Of a DNA stretch of 64,000 nucleotides, positions 18,870 to 27,629 are shown in pieces. The stretch is from the NCBI GenBank assembly GCA_017305665.1, contig JAFKKH010000029.1:1-64000 (forward strand), in the 5' to 3' direction. The notes under the pieces were generated by a model that was not told the origin of the DNA, did no database searches, and worked only from the letters and a program-made list of their open reading frames with translations. Within the stretch, counting starts at the first letter, position 1; the number at the start of each line of letters is the position of its first letter. This DNA comes from Hyphomicrobiales bacterium. Its GTDB lineage: Bacteria > Pseudomonadota > Alphaproteobacteria > Rhizobiales > Xanthobacteraceae. Made by a program: the position numbers and the translations under genes.

Positions 18870-19846
18870 TGCCGCGCGCCGTCGTCTGCCGCGAACTGGG
18901 GCCGCCGGAGAGCCTGCGCCTTGAAGAGTTTCCGTCGCAGCCGCTCGGCGCCGAGAAGATCCGCGTCGCGGTGCGCGCCGCCGGGCTGAATTTTCCGGAC
19001 GTGCTGATGGCGGCCGGCGACTACCAGCTCAAGCCGGAACTGCCGTTCACGCCGGGCATGGAGGCGGCGGGCGATGTGGTCGAGGTCGGGTCGGACGCGA
19101 AAGGCTTCCACGTCGGCGACAAGGTGATCGTCAAGCTGCGCCATGGTGCTTTTGCGGAGGAAGTTGCGGTCTCGCCTTCGCAACTGACGCCGCTGCCGAA
19201 AGCGTTCGACTATGCCGAAGGCGCGACGTTTCTCGCTGCGCACGGCACGGCCTACCACGCGCTGGTGGATCGCGCGCAGATCGCACGCGGCGAGGTGCTG
19301 CTGGTGCACGGCGCGGGCGGCGGCGTCGGTCTCGCCGCGGTCGAAATCGGCAAGGTGCTCGGCGCGACCGTGATCGCGGTGGCCTCGAGCGAGGAGAAGC
19401 TGGCTGTTGCGAAGGGACGCGGCGCCGATCATCTGGTGCTGTCGTCGCGCGAACCGTTTCGCGATGCCGTCAAGCGCATCACCGAGGGGAAGGGCGCCGA
19501 CGTGGTGTTCGATCCCGTCGGCGGCGAGACCTTCGAGCAGAGCCTGCGATGCATCGCCTGGGGCGCGCGGGTCTGCGTGATCGGCTTCACCGGCGGCATT
19601 GGGCTCGCGAAAACCAATCTGGTTTTGATCAAGGGCGCGAGCGTGCTCGGCGTGCGCGCGGGCGAGGCGGTGCGCAGGAATCCGGCGCTCGGCGAGGAAC
19701 GGATCAGGACATTGTTCGGCTGGGCCGAAGGCGGTCACATCCGCCCCAACATCTCGCACCGGCTGCCGCTGGCGGACGTCGCCAAGGCGATGCGGCTCCT
19801 GATCGACCGCAAGGCGATCGGTCGCGTGGCGCTGATGATGAGGTAA
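18869..19846 (+). CDS. Quinone oxidoreductase-like zinc-free MDR enzyme
   Basis: NADPH-dependent medium-chain reductase of 325 residues. Rossmann motif HGAGGGVGLAAVEI (about 147-160), N-terminal GroES-like domain, no zinc-binding cysteines, as in NADPH:quinone reductases and enoyl reductases. Coupled to the HCCA isomerase by a TGATG overlap, which suggests the two act on related substrates such as enones or quinones; inference. Confidence 0.92.
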   Translation: MPRAVVCRELGPPESLRLEEFPSQPLGAEKIRVAVRAAGLNFPDVLMAAGDYQLKPELPFTPGMEAAGDVVEVGSDAKGFHVGDKVIVKLRHGAFAEEVAVSPSQLTPLPKAFDYAEGATFLAAHGTAYHALVDRAQIARGEVLLVHGAGGGVGLAAVEIGKVLGATVIAVASSEEKLAVAKGRGADHLVLSSREPFRDAVKRITEGKGADVVFDPVGGETFEQSLRCIAWGARVCVIGFTGGIGLAKTNLVLIKGASVLGVRAGEAVRRNPALGEERIRTLFGWAEGGHIRPNISHRLPLADVAKAMRLLIDRKAIGRVALMMR

Positions 19847-19852
19847 CGATTA

Positions 19853-19877
19853 ATCCCTCCCCAAAAGGGGGAGGGAT
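19853..19877. terminator. Hairpin between convergent genes
   Basis: TCCCTCCCC (19854-19862) and GGGGAGGGA (19868-19876) pair perfectly around AAAAG. There is no T-run on either side, so it is at best a weak or factor-assisted terminator for the converging MDR and crotonase transcripts. Confidence 0.5.
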
Positions 19878-19887
19878 ACCGCGAATC

Positions 19888-20778
19888 TCACTTATACCCG
19901 CGCTCGTCCCACCACGGGAAATAGTCGGGCATGTCCGACGACACCTTGTTCTTGAACTGCGCGGGCCGCTTTTCCAGGAACGACACCACGCCTTCCTTCA
20001 CGTCCTCCGATCGCCCGCGCGCGTAGATGCCGCGGCTGTCGACCTTGTGCGCTTCCATCGGGTCGTCGGCTCCCAACATGCGCCACATCATTTGGCGAAT
20101 GAGAGCGACCGACACCGGCGCGGTCTTGTCGATGAAGGAGCGTGCCAGTGCGCGGGCCGTAGTCATCAGTTCGTCGGCCGGCACCACCTTGCTGACGAGC
20201 CGGCCGGCGAGCGCTTCCTCCGCCGGAAACACACGGCCGGAGTAGCACCATTCCAAAGCCTGCGAGATGCCGACGATGCGCGGCAGGAACCAGCTCGATG
20301 CGGCTTCCGGCACGATGCCGCGCTGGGAGAACACGAAGCCGAAGCGGGCATTGACGCTGGCGATGCGGATGTCCATTGGCAGTTGCATGGTGACGCCGAT
20401 GCCGACCGCGGGGCCGTTGATGGCACCGATCACGGGCTTCAGGCACTTGAAGATGCGCAAGGTGACCTGGCCGCCGCCGTCGCGCACGTTCGGATCGCTG
20501 TAGTCGACCTTGCCGTCGGCGTTTCGCTTGACCGGGCCGCGCTTGGCGTCGCGGTCGAAGGTGTCGGCACCGGAGGAGAGGTCGGCGCCGGCGCAGAAGC
20601 CGCGCCCCGCGCCGGTCACGATGATCACGCGCACGTTGTCGTCGGCATCCGCCTTGTCGAAGGCGTCGATCAGTTCGGTCATCATGGTCGCGTTGAACGC
20701 GTTGAGCTTGTCGGGCCGGTTCAGCGTGATGGTGAGGATCTGTTCGGCGACCTCGTAGGTGATGGTCTGGTAGGTCAT
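19888..20778 (-). CDS. Enoyl-CoA hydratase/isomerase (crotonase) family protein
   Basis: Crotonase-fold protein of 296 residues. The oxyanion-hole segments FCAGADLSSG (about 61-70) and INGPAVGIG (about 120-128) are present, and E158 in RGIVPEAASSW matches one of the acid/base positions. The insert with DPNVRDGGGQV between them is typical for a subgroup annotated only as crotonase/enoyl-CoA hydratase. ATG at 20778 follows AAGGAACCACCCC. Probably fatty or aromatic acyl-CoA metabolism. Confidence 0.92.
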   Translation of the reverse strand: MTYQTITYEVAEQILTITLNRPDKLNAFNATMMTELIDAFDKADADDNVRVIIVTGAGRGFCAGADLSSGADTFDRDAKRGPVKRNADGKVDYSDPNVRDGGGQVTLRIFKCLKPVIGAINGPAVGIGVTMQLPMDIRIASVNARFGFVFSQRGIVPEAASSWFLPRIVGISQALEWCYSGRVFPAEEALAGRLVSKVVPADELMTTARALARSFIDKTAPVSVALIRQMMWRMLGADDPMEAHKVDSRGIYARGRSEDVKEGVVSFLEKRPAQFKNKVSSDMPDYFPWWDERGYK

Positions 20779-20811
20779 GGGGTGGTTCCTTTTCGATTCT
20801 TTACAATCCTC

Positions 20812-20914
20812 CGTCATTCCGGGACACGCCTCTTGGCGTGGACCCGGAATCCATACTCCCTGTCGTGGTTATGGATTCCGGACTCGCTCGTTTCACTCGC
20901 GCCCCGGAATGACG
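20812..20914. repeat. CGTCATTCCGG-type palindromic intergenic repeat, copy 4
   Basis: CGTCATTCCGGGACACGCC at the left and GCCCCGGAATGACG at the right, with GGAATCCATA and TTATGGATTCC inside. Lies between the crotonase promoter region and the end of the amidase gene. Confidence 0.85.
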
Positions 20915-20924
20915 GCGATGTTTT

Positions 20925-22343
20925 TTACGTCCTCGGCGCCGTCGGCCACGGCCGCTGCGGGCCGCGCAGACCTTCGAAGGCCTTCGCCATCGCCAGCACG
21001 CCACGGTCGTCAAAGCGGCGTCCGACGATCTGCACACCGATCGGGAAGCCGTCGGCATCGTAGCCGCCGTTGATGGACACGGCCGGGTTCTCGGACATGT
21101 TCCACGTCACCGTATAGATGATGTGCTCGAACGGTTTCAGCGGATCGTTGCGCGGGGCTGCGAACTCGGCGGGGAATTTCACCACCGGCGACACCGGCGA
21201 GATGACGTAGTCATACTCCGCGAACAGCTTTGCCGCGACGGCACGGATTGCCATGGTGGCGTTGAAGCCCCTGACCACATCGACGCCCGAGAGTTTCGAT
21301 CCGGATTCCGCCCACGCGTAGATGTAGGGCAGGGCTTGTCCGCGCACGTTCGCGGGCATGCGAAGGAAATCGTCCCACGAGCGCGCCCGCCAGAAATGGT
21401 CGAGCCCGTCGAGCATCTCGCGCGTCAGCACCGTCGGCACCTCGGTGACGATGGCGCCGGCTGCCTCGAACGCGCTGGCGGCGTTGACCGCGGTCTCGCG
21501 TACCGGCGCTTCGAGCGGATCGCCGAAGCCGAGATCGAGCATCAGGCCGATCTTCTGGCCCTTCGGCGTGTCGTCGAGCCGGCTCCAGTCGATGTCCTGC
21601 ACCGGCAGGCTCATGCCGTCGCGAGCATCGGGCAGCGACAGCACGCTCATCAGCAGCGCATTGTCGTCGACGGTGCGGGTCATCGGCCCGGTGACGCGAC
21701 CGACATAGGGCGGATCGATCGGCACGCGGCCGAGGCTCGGCTTCAGCGCGACGAGGCCGCACCAGCACGCGGGCAGGCGGACCGAGCCGCCGATATCCGT
21801 GCCGAGATGCAGCGGACCGTAGCCGGCCGCGCCGGCCGCGCCCGCACCGGCGCTGGAGCCGCCAGGATTCATGGCGAGATCCCACGGATTGCGGGTCAGC
21901 GGATGAAACGACGACAGGCCTGACGACAGCATGCCGTAATCCGGCATGGTGGTCTTGGACAGGATCACCGCGCCGGCCTCGCGCACCCGCGCCGCGGGCG
22001 GTGCATCCGATGGTGAGGGCGTCAGCGTGGTGGTGGCCGCGCCGAGCGGCACCGGCACGCCCTTGGTCGCGATATTCTCCTTGATGGTGATGGGCACGCC
22101 ATCGAGCGGACCGATCGGCGCGCCGTTCTGCCAGCGTGCGGTGGAGTCCTTCGCGGCCTTGCGCGCGCCATCAGGATCGAAGGCATAGAGCGCCTTGATA
22201 TGCGGCTCCCACGCCGCGATGTGGGCCAGCACGTCCTCGATCACATCGCTCGGCGAGAACTGCTTGCCGTGGAAGCCGGCCAGCATCTGGCAGGCGGTGA
22301 GGTCGTGCAGCCCGGTAGCTGCCTTCGGGGCGCCGTCAGACAT
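20925..22343 (-). CDS. Amidase (amidase-signature family)
   Basis: Ser-cisSer-Lys amidase of 472 residues. Catalytic Lys88 is in PITIKEN, the serine loop is NPGGSSAGAGAAG (about 159-171) and the nucleophile Ser187 lies in GTDIGGSVRLP. The glycine-rich loop deviates from the usual GGSSGGS, with Ala-Gly repeats. Cuts amide bonds of unknown substrate. Last gene of the peptide-hydrolysis operon; its ATG overlaps the M20 gene's end by eight bases (ATGTCTGA), a sign of translational coupling. Confidence 0.93.
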   Translation of the reverse strand: MSDGAPKAATGLHDLTACQMLAGFHGKQFSPSDVIEDVLAHIAAWEPHIKALYAFDPDGARKAAKDSTARWQNGAPIGPLDGVPITIKENIATKGVPVPLGAATTTLTPSPSDAPPAARVREAGAVILSKTTMPDYGMLSSGLSSFHPLTRNPWDLAMNPGGSSAGAGAAGAAGYGPLHLGTDIGGSVRLPACWCGLVALKPSLGRVPIDPPYVGRVTGPMTRTVDDNALLMSVLSLPDARDGMSLPVQDIDWSRLDDTPKGQKIGLMLDLGFGDPLEAPVRETAVNAASAFEAAGAIVTEVPTVLTREMLDGLDHFWRARSWDDFLRMPANVRGQALPYIYAWAESGSKLSGVDVVRGFNATMAIRAVAAKLFAEYDYVISPVSPVVKFPAEFAAPRNDPLKPFEHIIYTVTWNMSENPAVSINGGYDADGFPIGVQIVGRRFDDRGVLAMAKAFEGLRGPQRPWPTAPRT

Positions 22344-23508
22344 GACCGCCCACCGGCAGGCGGGTTTCGATGATGCGCGCGAACATGCTGGCGCCGATCG
22401 GCAGGATCTTGTCGTCGAGGATGTAGCCGGGATTGTGCACCGGCACCGAGCCCTCGTGGCCGACCCAGAAATAGGCACCGGGAACGGCCTGAAGCATGTC
22501 GGCGAAATCCTCGCTGCCCATCTTGGGCGTCGAGCGGGTCAGCACCTTGGCCGGATCGACCACGGTGCGGGCGACGTCTTCCACCACCTTGGAGTGCTCG
22601 TCGCTGTTGATCAGGACGCTGAAGATGTCGCGGATGTCGACATGGATCTCCACCTGGAACGCCGCAGCGATGCCGGCGCAGATCGCGCGCATGCGCTCGC
22701 GGATCAGGGCGCGCACGCCGTCATCGAAGGCGCGCACGGTGCCGGAGAGCTTGGCTTCGCCGGGAATGACGTTGTAGGCGGAGCCCGCATGGATCTGCGT
22801 GATCGAGAGCACCGCCGCGTGGATCGGTTCGACGTTGCGGCTGACGATGGTCTGCAAGGCCTGGCCGACCGCCATGGCGATCACCACGGGATCCTTGGAG
22901 CGCTCCGGCATCGCGCCATGCGCACCGTAGCCAGTGATGACGATGTCGAAGAAGTCGGCGCCGGCCATCGCGGGGCCGGGGAGAATGGCGATCTCGCCAT
23001 GATCGAGATCGGGCGCGTTGTGCAGGCCGTACATCTCGTCGCAGGGGAATTTTTCCAGCAGGCCGTCCTTGATCATGGCGCGGGCGCCGCCGAGGCCTTC
23101 TTCCGCCGGCTGGAAGATGAAGTGCACGGTGCCGTCGAAGTTCTTCGTCTCCGCGAGATAGCGCGCGGTGCCGAGCAGCATGGTGGTGTGGCCGTCATGG
23201 CCGCAGCCGTGGAAGCGGCCGGGAATGGTCGAACGCCACTTCAGGTTGGTGTTTTCCTCCATGGGCAATGCATCCATGTCGGCGCGCAGGCCGATGCGCC
23301 TGGCTCCGGAGCCCTTGCCCTTGAGCACGCCGACCACGCCGGTGCCGCCGATGCCGCGATGAACCTCGATGCCCCACTGCTTCAGCTTGTCGGCGACGAT
23401 GCCGGAGGTGCGCACCTCCTCGAAGCCGATCTCGGGATGGGCATGGAGATCGCGCCGGATAGCGGTGAGTTCGTCGGCAAAGCCGTCGATGCGGTCGATC
23501 GTGGGCAT
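22336..23508 (-). CDS. M20 family amidohydrolase (hippurate hydrolase-like)
   Basis: Di-metal amidohydrolase of 390 residues related to hippuricase, IAA-amino acid hydrolase and aminoacylases. Visible landmarks: DLHAHPEIGFEE, the metal-binding HGCGHDGHT, QPAEEGLGGA with catalytic Glu, and LHNAPDLDHG. It should free an amino acid or amine from an N-acyl compound. ATG at 23508, 5 bases behind the M81 gene; translationally coupled to the amidase downstream. Confidence 0.92.
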   Translation of the reverse strand: MPTIDRIDGFADELTAIRRDLHAHPEIGFEEVRTSGIVADKLKQWGIEVHRGIGGTGVVGVLKGKGSGARRIGLRADMDALPMEENTNLKWRSTIPGRFHGCGHDGHTTMLLGTARYLAETKNFDGTVHFIFQPAEEGLGGARAMIKDGLLEKFPCDEMYGLHNAPDLDHGEIAILPGPAMAGADFFDIVITGYGAHGAMPERSKDPVVIAMAVGQALQTIVSRNVEPIHAAVLSITQIHAGSAYNVIPGEAKLSGTVRAFDDGVRALIRERMRAICAGIAAAFQVEIHVDIRDIFSVLINSDEHSKVVEDVARTVVDPAKVLTRSTPKMGSEDFADMLQAVPGAYFWVGHEGSVPVHNPGYILDDKILPIGASMFARIIETRLPVGGHV

Positions 23509-23513
23509 GGGCG

Positions 23514-25040
23514 TTATCCCTTGGCTGTTTGCTGTTGCTTGTTCGGGGGCGAAAAGGGTTGACCGTTCGGCTTCAGCTTCACGCCGGGGCGCAGCCGCGT
23601 CCACGGCAGCGTTGATGTATCGGCCGGCATGGCGCCGGGAGCGGCGCAGATCAGGAGCTTCTCGGCGATCGGCTCGAAGTCGGCGCGGAAATGCACCGAG
23701 CTCTTGTTGACGAGGATCGGCTGCGCCGTTGGCTCGATGCCGACATAGCGATACATCGCCTGATCGGCGAGTTGCGCCTTGTGCGACGCCACCACCACGC
23801 GCACGTCGCCGATGCGCAGGCACGCGGACGGACCCATCTCCATCTCGCGGCCGCCGTAGTAGGGGCCGGGCGCGATGAAGCGGCCGTCGGACAGTTTTTC
23901 GACGATAAACGTTTCGGTGTACGGGCTGTCGCCGGGAATGCCCGACTTGCCGCCGAGCGACAGCGTCACCGTCGCGCCTTCGCCGGCGGCGTGCGCGGCT
24001 TTCGCGGACGCGGGATCATAGATCGCACCGGTTGCGGCTGTCGCCTTGTTACGCACCAGCGCGCGCAACATCCCGGTGGTGTCGGAATCGCCGCCGGCGC
24101 CCGGATTGTCCTGGGTATCGGCGATGATGACTGGTTTTGTCGCGCTCTTGGCGAGCTGCATCGCGTATTGCACGCCATCATCTGGTGAATAGATGCGGCC
24201 GTCGAAATCGTCCTCATGGCTTTCGACGAGTTTCGCGACGGCATCGGCCGCGCGGTCGGCATCGGCCTGCGTCTTGCCGTAGGCGAACACGGTGGCGCCG
24301 CAGCCCGGAAAATCGGCGGCGGGGAAGCCCGGCGCGAACGACAGCGTCGGCACGTCGTTGCTTTCGAGGGCCGCCAGTTTTTGGTAGATGCCTTTGGTCG
24401 GCTGATCGTTGGTGCATTGCCAGCTGATCGGAATCAGGAACGGCAGTTGCCGGAATGCTTTTGCGAATTTCTGCTTGGTGTCGAGCAGCAGCGCGAGATG
24501 TTTTGCCGAGGCCCGGCCGGTATCGGCCATGTCGACATGCGGATAGGTGCGATAGGCGATCAGCGCGTCGGCGTGTTCGACCATCTCGGGCGTGACGTTG
24601 GCGTGGAGATCGAGACTGACCACCAGCGGCAAGTCCTTGCCGATGATCTTGCGCACGCGCGCGAGAATTTCGCCTTCGCCGTCGTCGAAATGTTCGGTCA
24701 CCATCGCGCCGTGCAGGTCGAGATAGACTGCGTCCAGCTTGCCCGCGGCGGCAATGCCGTCGGTGATGACCTTTGTGATGCGTTCGAATGCGTCCTTGGT
24801 GACATGCGCAGAGGGCGACGCGCCGCAAGCCACGGTCGGAACAAGATCCCAACCGTTCGCTTCCGCCGCCTCGACGAAACCGGCGAGGCCGATATTGATA
24901 CCGCGCATCACCTTCAGCACGTCAGCGCCAAAGGTCATGCCGGGCCAGCCGCCGCCATGGACGAATGCGTTGTAGGTCGCCTTGGTGGGCGCGAACGTAT
25001 TGGTTTCGTGCAGGAAGCCGCCAACGGCGATGCGGGTCAT
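23514..25040 (-). CDS. M81 family metallopeptidase (MlrC/microcystinase-like)
   Basis: 508-residue member of the M81/DUF1485 family, whose founding member MlrC degrades linearised microcystin peptide. Characteristic stretches: GGFLHETNTFAPTKA at the start, DLHGAMVTEHFDDGEGE and SLDLHANVTPEMVEHAD with putative metal-binding Asp and His residues, TQDNPGAGGDSDTTGML and GGKSGIPGDSPY. It lies 32 bases behind the ABC ATPase gene in the same operon, which supports a role in intracellular breakdown of an imported peptide or amide. Confidence 0.9.
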   Translation of the reverse strand: MTRIAVGGFLHETNTFAPTKATYNAFVHGGGWPGMTFGADVLKVMRGINIGLAGFVEAAEANGWDLVPTVACGASPSAHVTKDAFERITKVITDGIAAAGKLDAVYLDLHGAMVTEHFDDGEGEILARVRKIIGKDLPLVVSLDLHANVTPEMVEHADALIAYRTYPHVDMADTGRASAKHLALLLDTKQKFAKAFRQLPFLIPISWQCTNDQPTKGIYQKLAALESNDVPTLSFAPGFPAADFPGCGATVFAYGKTQADADRAADAVAKLVESHEDDFDGRIYSPDDGVQYAMQLAKSATKPVIIADTQDNPGAGGDSDTTGMLRALVRNKATAATGAIYDPASAKAAHAAGEGATVTLSLGGKSGIPGDSPYTETFIVEKLSDGRFIAPGPYYGGREMEMGPSACLRIGDVRVVVASHKAQLADQAMYRYVGIEPTAQPILVNKSSVHFRADFEPIAEKLLICAAPGAMPADTSTLPWTRLRPGVKLKPNGQPFSPPNKQQQTAKG

Positions 25041-25072
25041 GTCGCTTACTCAACTCAATTCGGCAACGGATG

Positions 25073-26731
25073 TCAAAGCGTCGCAGTCGCGACCGTTTCA
25101 CCCAATGCCACGGGGCGGAAATTCGCAAAATCCCATCTCCGTCCGGGCGCGGCGTCAAGCAGCGCGCGGGTATAGGCAACTTGCGGATTGGTCAGGACTT
25201 CGGCAGCCGGTCCCTGTTCGACGACGCGGCCATGCTGCATCACGACGACATCGTCGCAAATCTGCGCGGCAACGCGCAGATCGTGGGTGATGAACAGGAG
25301 CGCGATGCCGAGCCGCTTCTGGATGTCGGCGAGCAGTTCCAGCACCTGTGCCTGCACCGAGACGTCGAGCGCGGAGACGGCTTCGTCGGCGACCAGCACG
25401 TCGGGATCGAGCGCCAGCGCGCGGGCGATGGCGATGCGTTGGCGCTGGCCGCCGGAAAATTGATGCGGGTAGCGCGAGATCGCGTCCGGTGGCAGGTCGA
25501 CCAGTTCGAGCAGTTCGCCGGCCCGCTTCAGCGCTTCGGCGCGCGGCACGCCGTAGTTGATCGGACCTTCGGCGATGGTCTCGCCCACGGTGATGCGCGG
25601 ATTGAGCGAGCGGTAGGGATCCTGAAACACGATCTGGATGCGCTTGCGGTGCGGCTGCAGCAGCCGGCGCGACAGCGTGGAGATTTCGTGACCGGCAAGC
25701 CGCACACCGCCAGAGGTCGGATCGATCAGGCGCACGATGCAGCGTGCCACGGTGGATTTTCCGGAGCCGCTTTCGCCGACGATGCCGAGGGTGCGGCCTC
25801 GGCGCAGCGTTAGCGTCACGTCCTGCGCGGCGGCGACCTCGCGCGCTTTGCCGAGGAACGAGTGCTCGCGATAGATCTTGCCGAGATCATTGGTTTCGAG
25901 CACCACGGGCTCCGACGTTTCGGGGCGCGGCGCGCGCGGCACGAGGCTCGGCACCGATGACAGGAGGTTGCGCGTGTATTCCATCTGCGGCGTGCGCAAA
26001 ATGGTGTCGAGCGGACCTGTTTCCACCAGCCGTCCGTCGCGCATCACGGCGACGCGGTCGGCGATTTCGGCCACCACGCCCATGTCGTGGGTGATGAAGA
26101 GAACGGCGGTGCCATGATCGCGCTGCAGGTCGCGGATCAGGGTCAGGATCTGCTTTTGCGTGGTGACATCGAGCGCGGTGGTCGGTTCGTCCGCGATCAG
26201 GAGCTTGGGCTCTAGCACCAGCGCCATCGCGATCATGATGCGCTGGCGCTGCCCGCCGGACAGGCGATGCGGGTACGACTTGAAGATACGCTCGACGTCG
26301 GGCAGGCGAACCTGCTCCATCATGTTGAGGATTTTCCGTTGCCGCGCCCGCGCATCGAGATTGGTGTGGGCGCGCAACACCTCGTCGATCTGGCGGCCGA
26401 CCGGCACCACCGGATTGAGCGCCGTCATCGGCTCCTGAAAGATCATCGCCATGCGGGTGGCGCGCAACTGGCGCAGGCGACGGTCGCTGGCGGTCAGGAG
26501 CTCCTCGCCGACCAGCTTGATGCTGCCGTGGGACGCGGCGAGAGAACCCTTCGGCAACAGGCCCATCACGGTCAGCGATGTCACCGATTTGCCCGATCCG
26601 CTCTCGCCGACGAGGCAGAGCGTTTCGCGTTCGCGCACCTGCAGCGATACGTTGTCGATGATCTTGCGGCCGCTTCCGGTCTTGCCGAGACCGACGACGA
26701 GATTGGAGATGTCGAGAACAGTGTCGCTCAC
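25073..26731 (-). CDS. ABC transporter ATP-binding protein, DppD-DppF type fusion
   Basis: 552-residue protein with two complete ABC cassettes, as in GsiA. The first Walker A is GESGSGKS (about 42-49) with signature LSGGQRQRI. The second Walker A, also GESGSGKS, is at about residue 325 with FSGGQRQRI and LVADEAVSALD. Energises peptide or opine import. The start is GTG at 26731, which overlaps the permease stop as GTGA. A long in-frame upstream extension reads through the permease gene and is not real. Confidence 0.94.
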   Translation of the reverse strand: MSDTVLDISNLVVGLGKTGSGRKIIDNVSLQVRERETLCLVGESGSGKSVTSLTVMGLLPKGSLAASHGSIKLVGEELLTASDRRLRQLRATRMAMIFQEPMTALNPVVPVGRQIDEVLRAHTNLDARARQRKILNMMEQVRLPDVERIFKSYPHRLSGGQRQRIMIAMALVLEPKLLIADEPTTALDVTTQKQILTLIRDLQRDHGTAVLFITHDMGVVAEIADRVAVMRDGRLVETGPLDTILRTPQMEYTRNLLSSVPSLVPRAPRPETSEPVVLETNDLGKIYREHSFLGKAREVAAAQDVTLTLRRGRTLGIVGESGSGKSTVARCIVRLIDPTSGGVRLAGHEISTLSRRLLQPHRKRIQIVFQDPYRSLNPRITVGETIAEGPINYGVPRAEALKRAGELLELVDLPPDAISRYPHQFSGGQRQRIAIARALALDPDVLVADEAVSALDVSVQAQVLELLADIQKRLGIALLFITHDLRVAAQICDDVVVMQHGRVVEQGPAAEVLTNPQVAYTRALLDAAPGRRWDFANFRPVALGETVATATL

Positions 26732-27618
26732 TTGCCGGCCTCCCGCTGTTTCATGCGGGGATCGAGCGCGTCGCGCGCGGCATCGCCGATCAGGTTGACG
26801 CTCAGAATCGTGATCGAAAGGATCAGGCCGGGCCAGAAGATCAGCGACGGCTTGATCTGGAAGAAGGCGCGGCCCTCGGCCATGATATTGCCCCAGGTCG
26901 GGGTCTCCGGGCTGATGCCGGCGCCGAGGAACGACAGGATCGCCTCGGTGAGGATGGCGGAGGCGCAAACATACGTGCCCTGAACGATCAGTGGCGCGAT
27001 CGTGTTCGGCATCAAATGCCGCCACATGATCTTGGGCAGGCTGGAGCCGACTGAAATCGCGGCTTCGACATAGGGTTCCTCGCGCGCGGACAATACGACG
27101 GAGCGCACCAGCCGTGCCGCGCGCGGGATTTCCGGAATGGTGATGGCGACCAGCACCGTCCACAGGCTGGCGCCCGACAGCGCGACCACGGCGATGGCGA
27201 GCAGGATGCTGGGGATCGCCATCAGGCCGTCCATGATCCGCATCAGCACGGCGTCGATCCATTTGAAGAAACCGGAGACGAGGCCGATCACAAGTCCGAT
27301 GGCGACGCTGAAGATCGCAGCACCAAGCCCGATCAGGAGCGAGACACGTCCGCCGTAGAGAATGCGCGCCAGCACGTCGCGGCCATAGGCGTCCGTGCCG
27401 AGGATGAACTCCGCGCTGGCCGGCTTCAGCCGCACCGCCGGTGCCAGCAGTTGTGGATCGTGCGAGGTCAGCCACGGTGCGAAGATGGCGGATGCGATGA
27501 CGAGCGCGAGGCAGATGCTGGCGCCGGCGATGATCGGCGTCGCCGTCAGGAAGCCGAGCCCCGGCCGCAGCGGCCGCGTCACGGGAAGCGAGGATTCGGG
27601 AAGGGTTTCGATCGCCAT
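26728..27618 (-). CDS. ABC transporter permease, DppC type
   Basis: Inner-membrane permease of 296 residues with an N-terminal anchor, the OppC-type segment HDPQLLAPAVRLKPASAEFILGTDAYGRDVLARI, and the BPD-transporter loop EAAISVGSSLPKIMWRHLMPN that docks the ATPase. About six membrane segments. ATG 27618, 11 bases behind the first permease gene. Part of the dipeptide/oligopeptide-type importer. Confidence 0.93.
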   Translation of the reverse strand: MAIETLPESSLPVTRPLRPGLGFLTATPIIAGASICLALVIASAIFAPWLTSHDPQLLAPAVRLKPASAEFILGTDAYGRDVLARILYGGRVSLLIGLGAAIFSVAIGLVIGLVSGFFKWIDAVLMRIMDGLMAIPSILLAIAVVALSGASLWTVLVAITIPEIPRAARLVRSVVLSAREEPYVEAAISVGSSLPKIMWRHLMPNTIAPLIVQGTYVCASAILTEAILSFLGAGISPETPTWGNIMAEGRAFFQIKPSLIFWPGLILSITILSVNLIGDAARDALDPRMKQREAGK

Positions 27619-27629
27619 CGGTGCTGCCC

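Noticed and set aside
19549-21063. 504-codon plus-strand frame
   Set aside because: Runs across the end of the quinone oxidoreductase gene and antisense through the crotonase gene; codon-bias shadow.
25073-27475. 800-codon version of the ABC ATPase
   Set aside because: The extra N-terminal part lies in the permease gene in another frame; the GTG at 26731 overlapping the permease stop is the better start.
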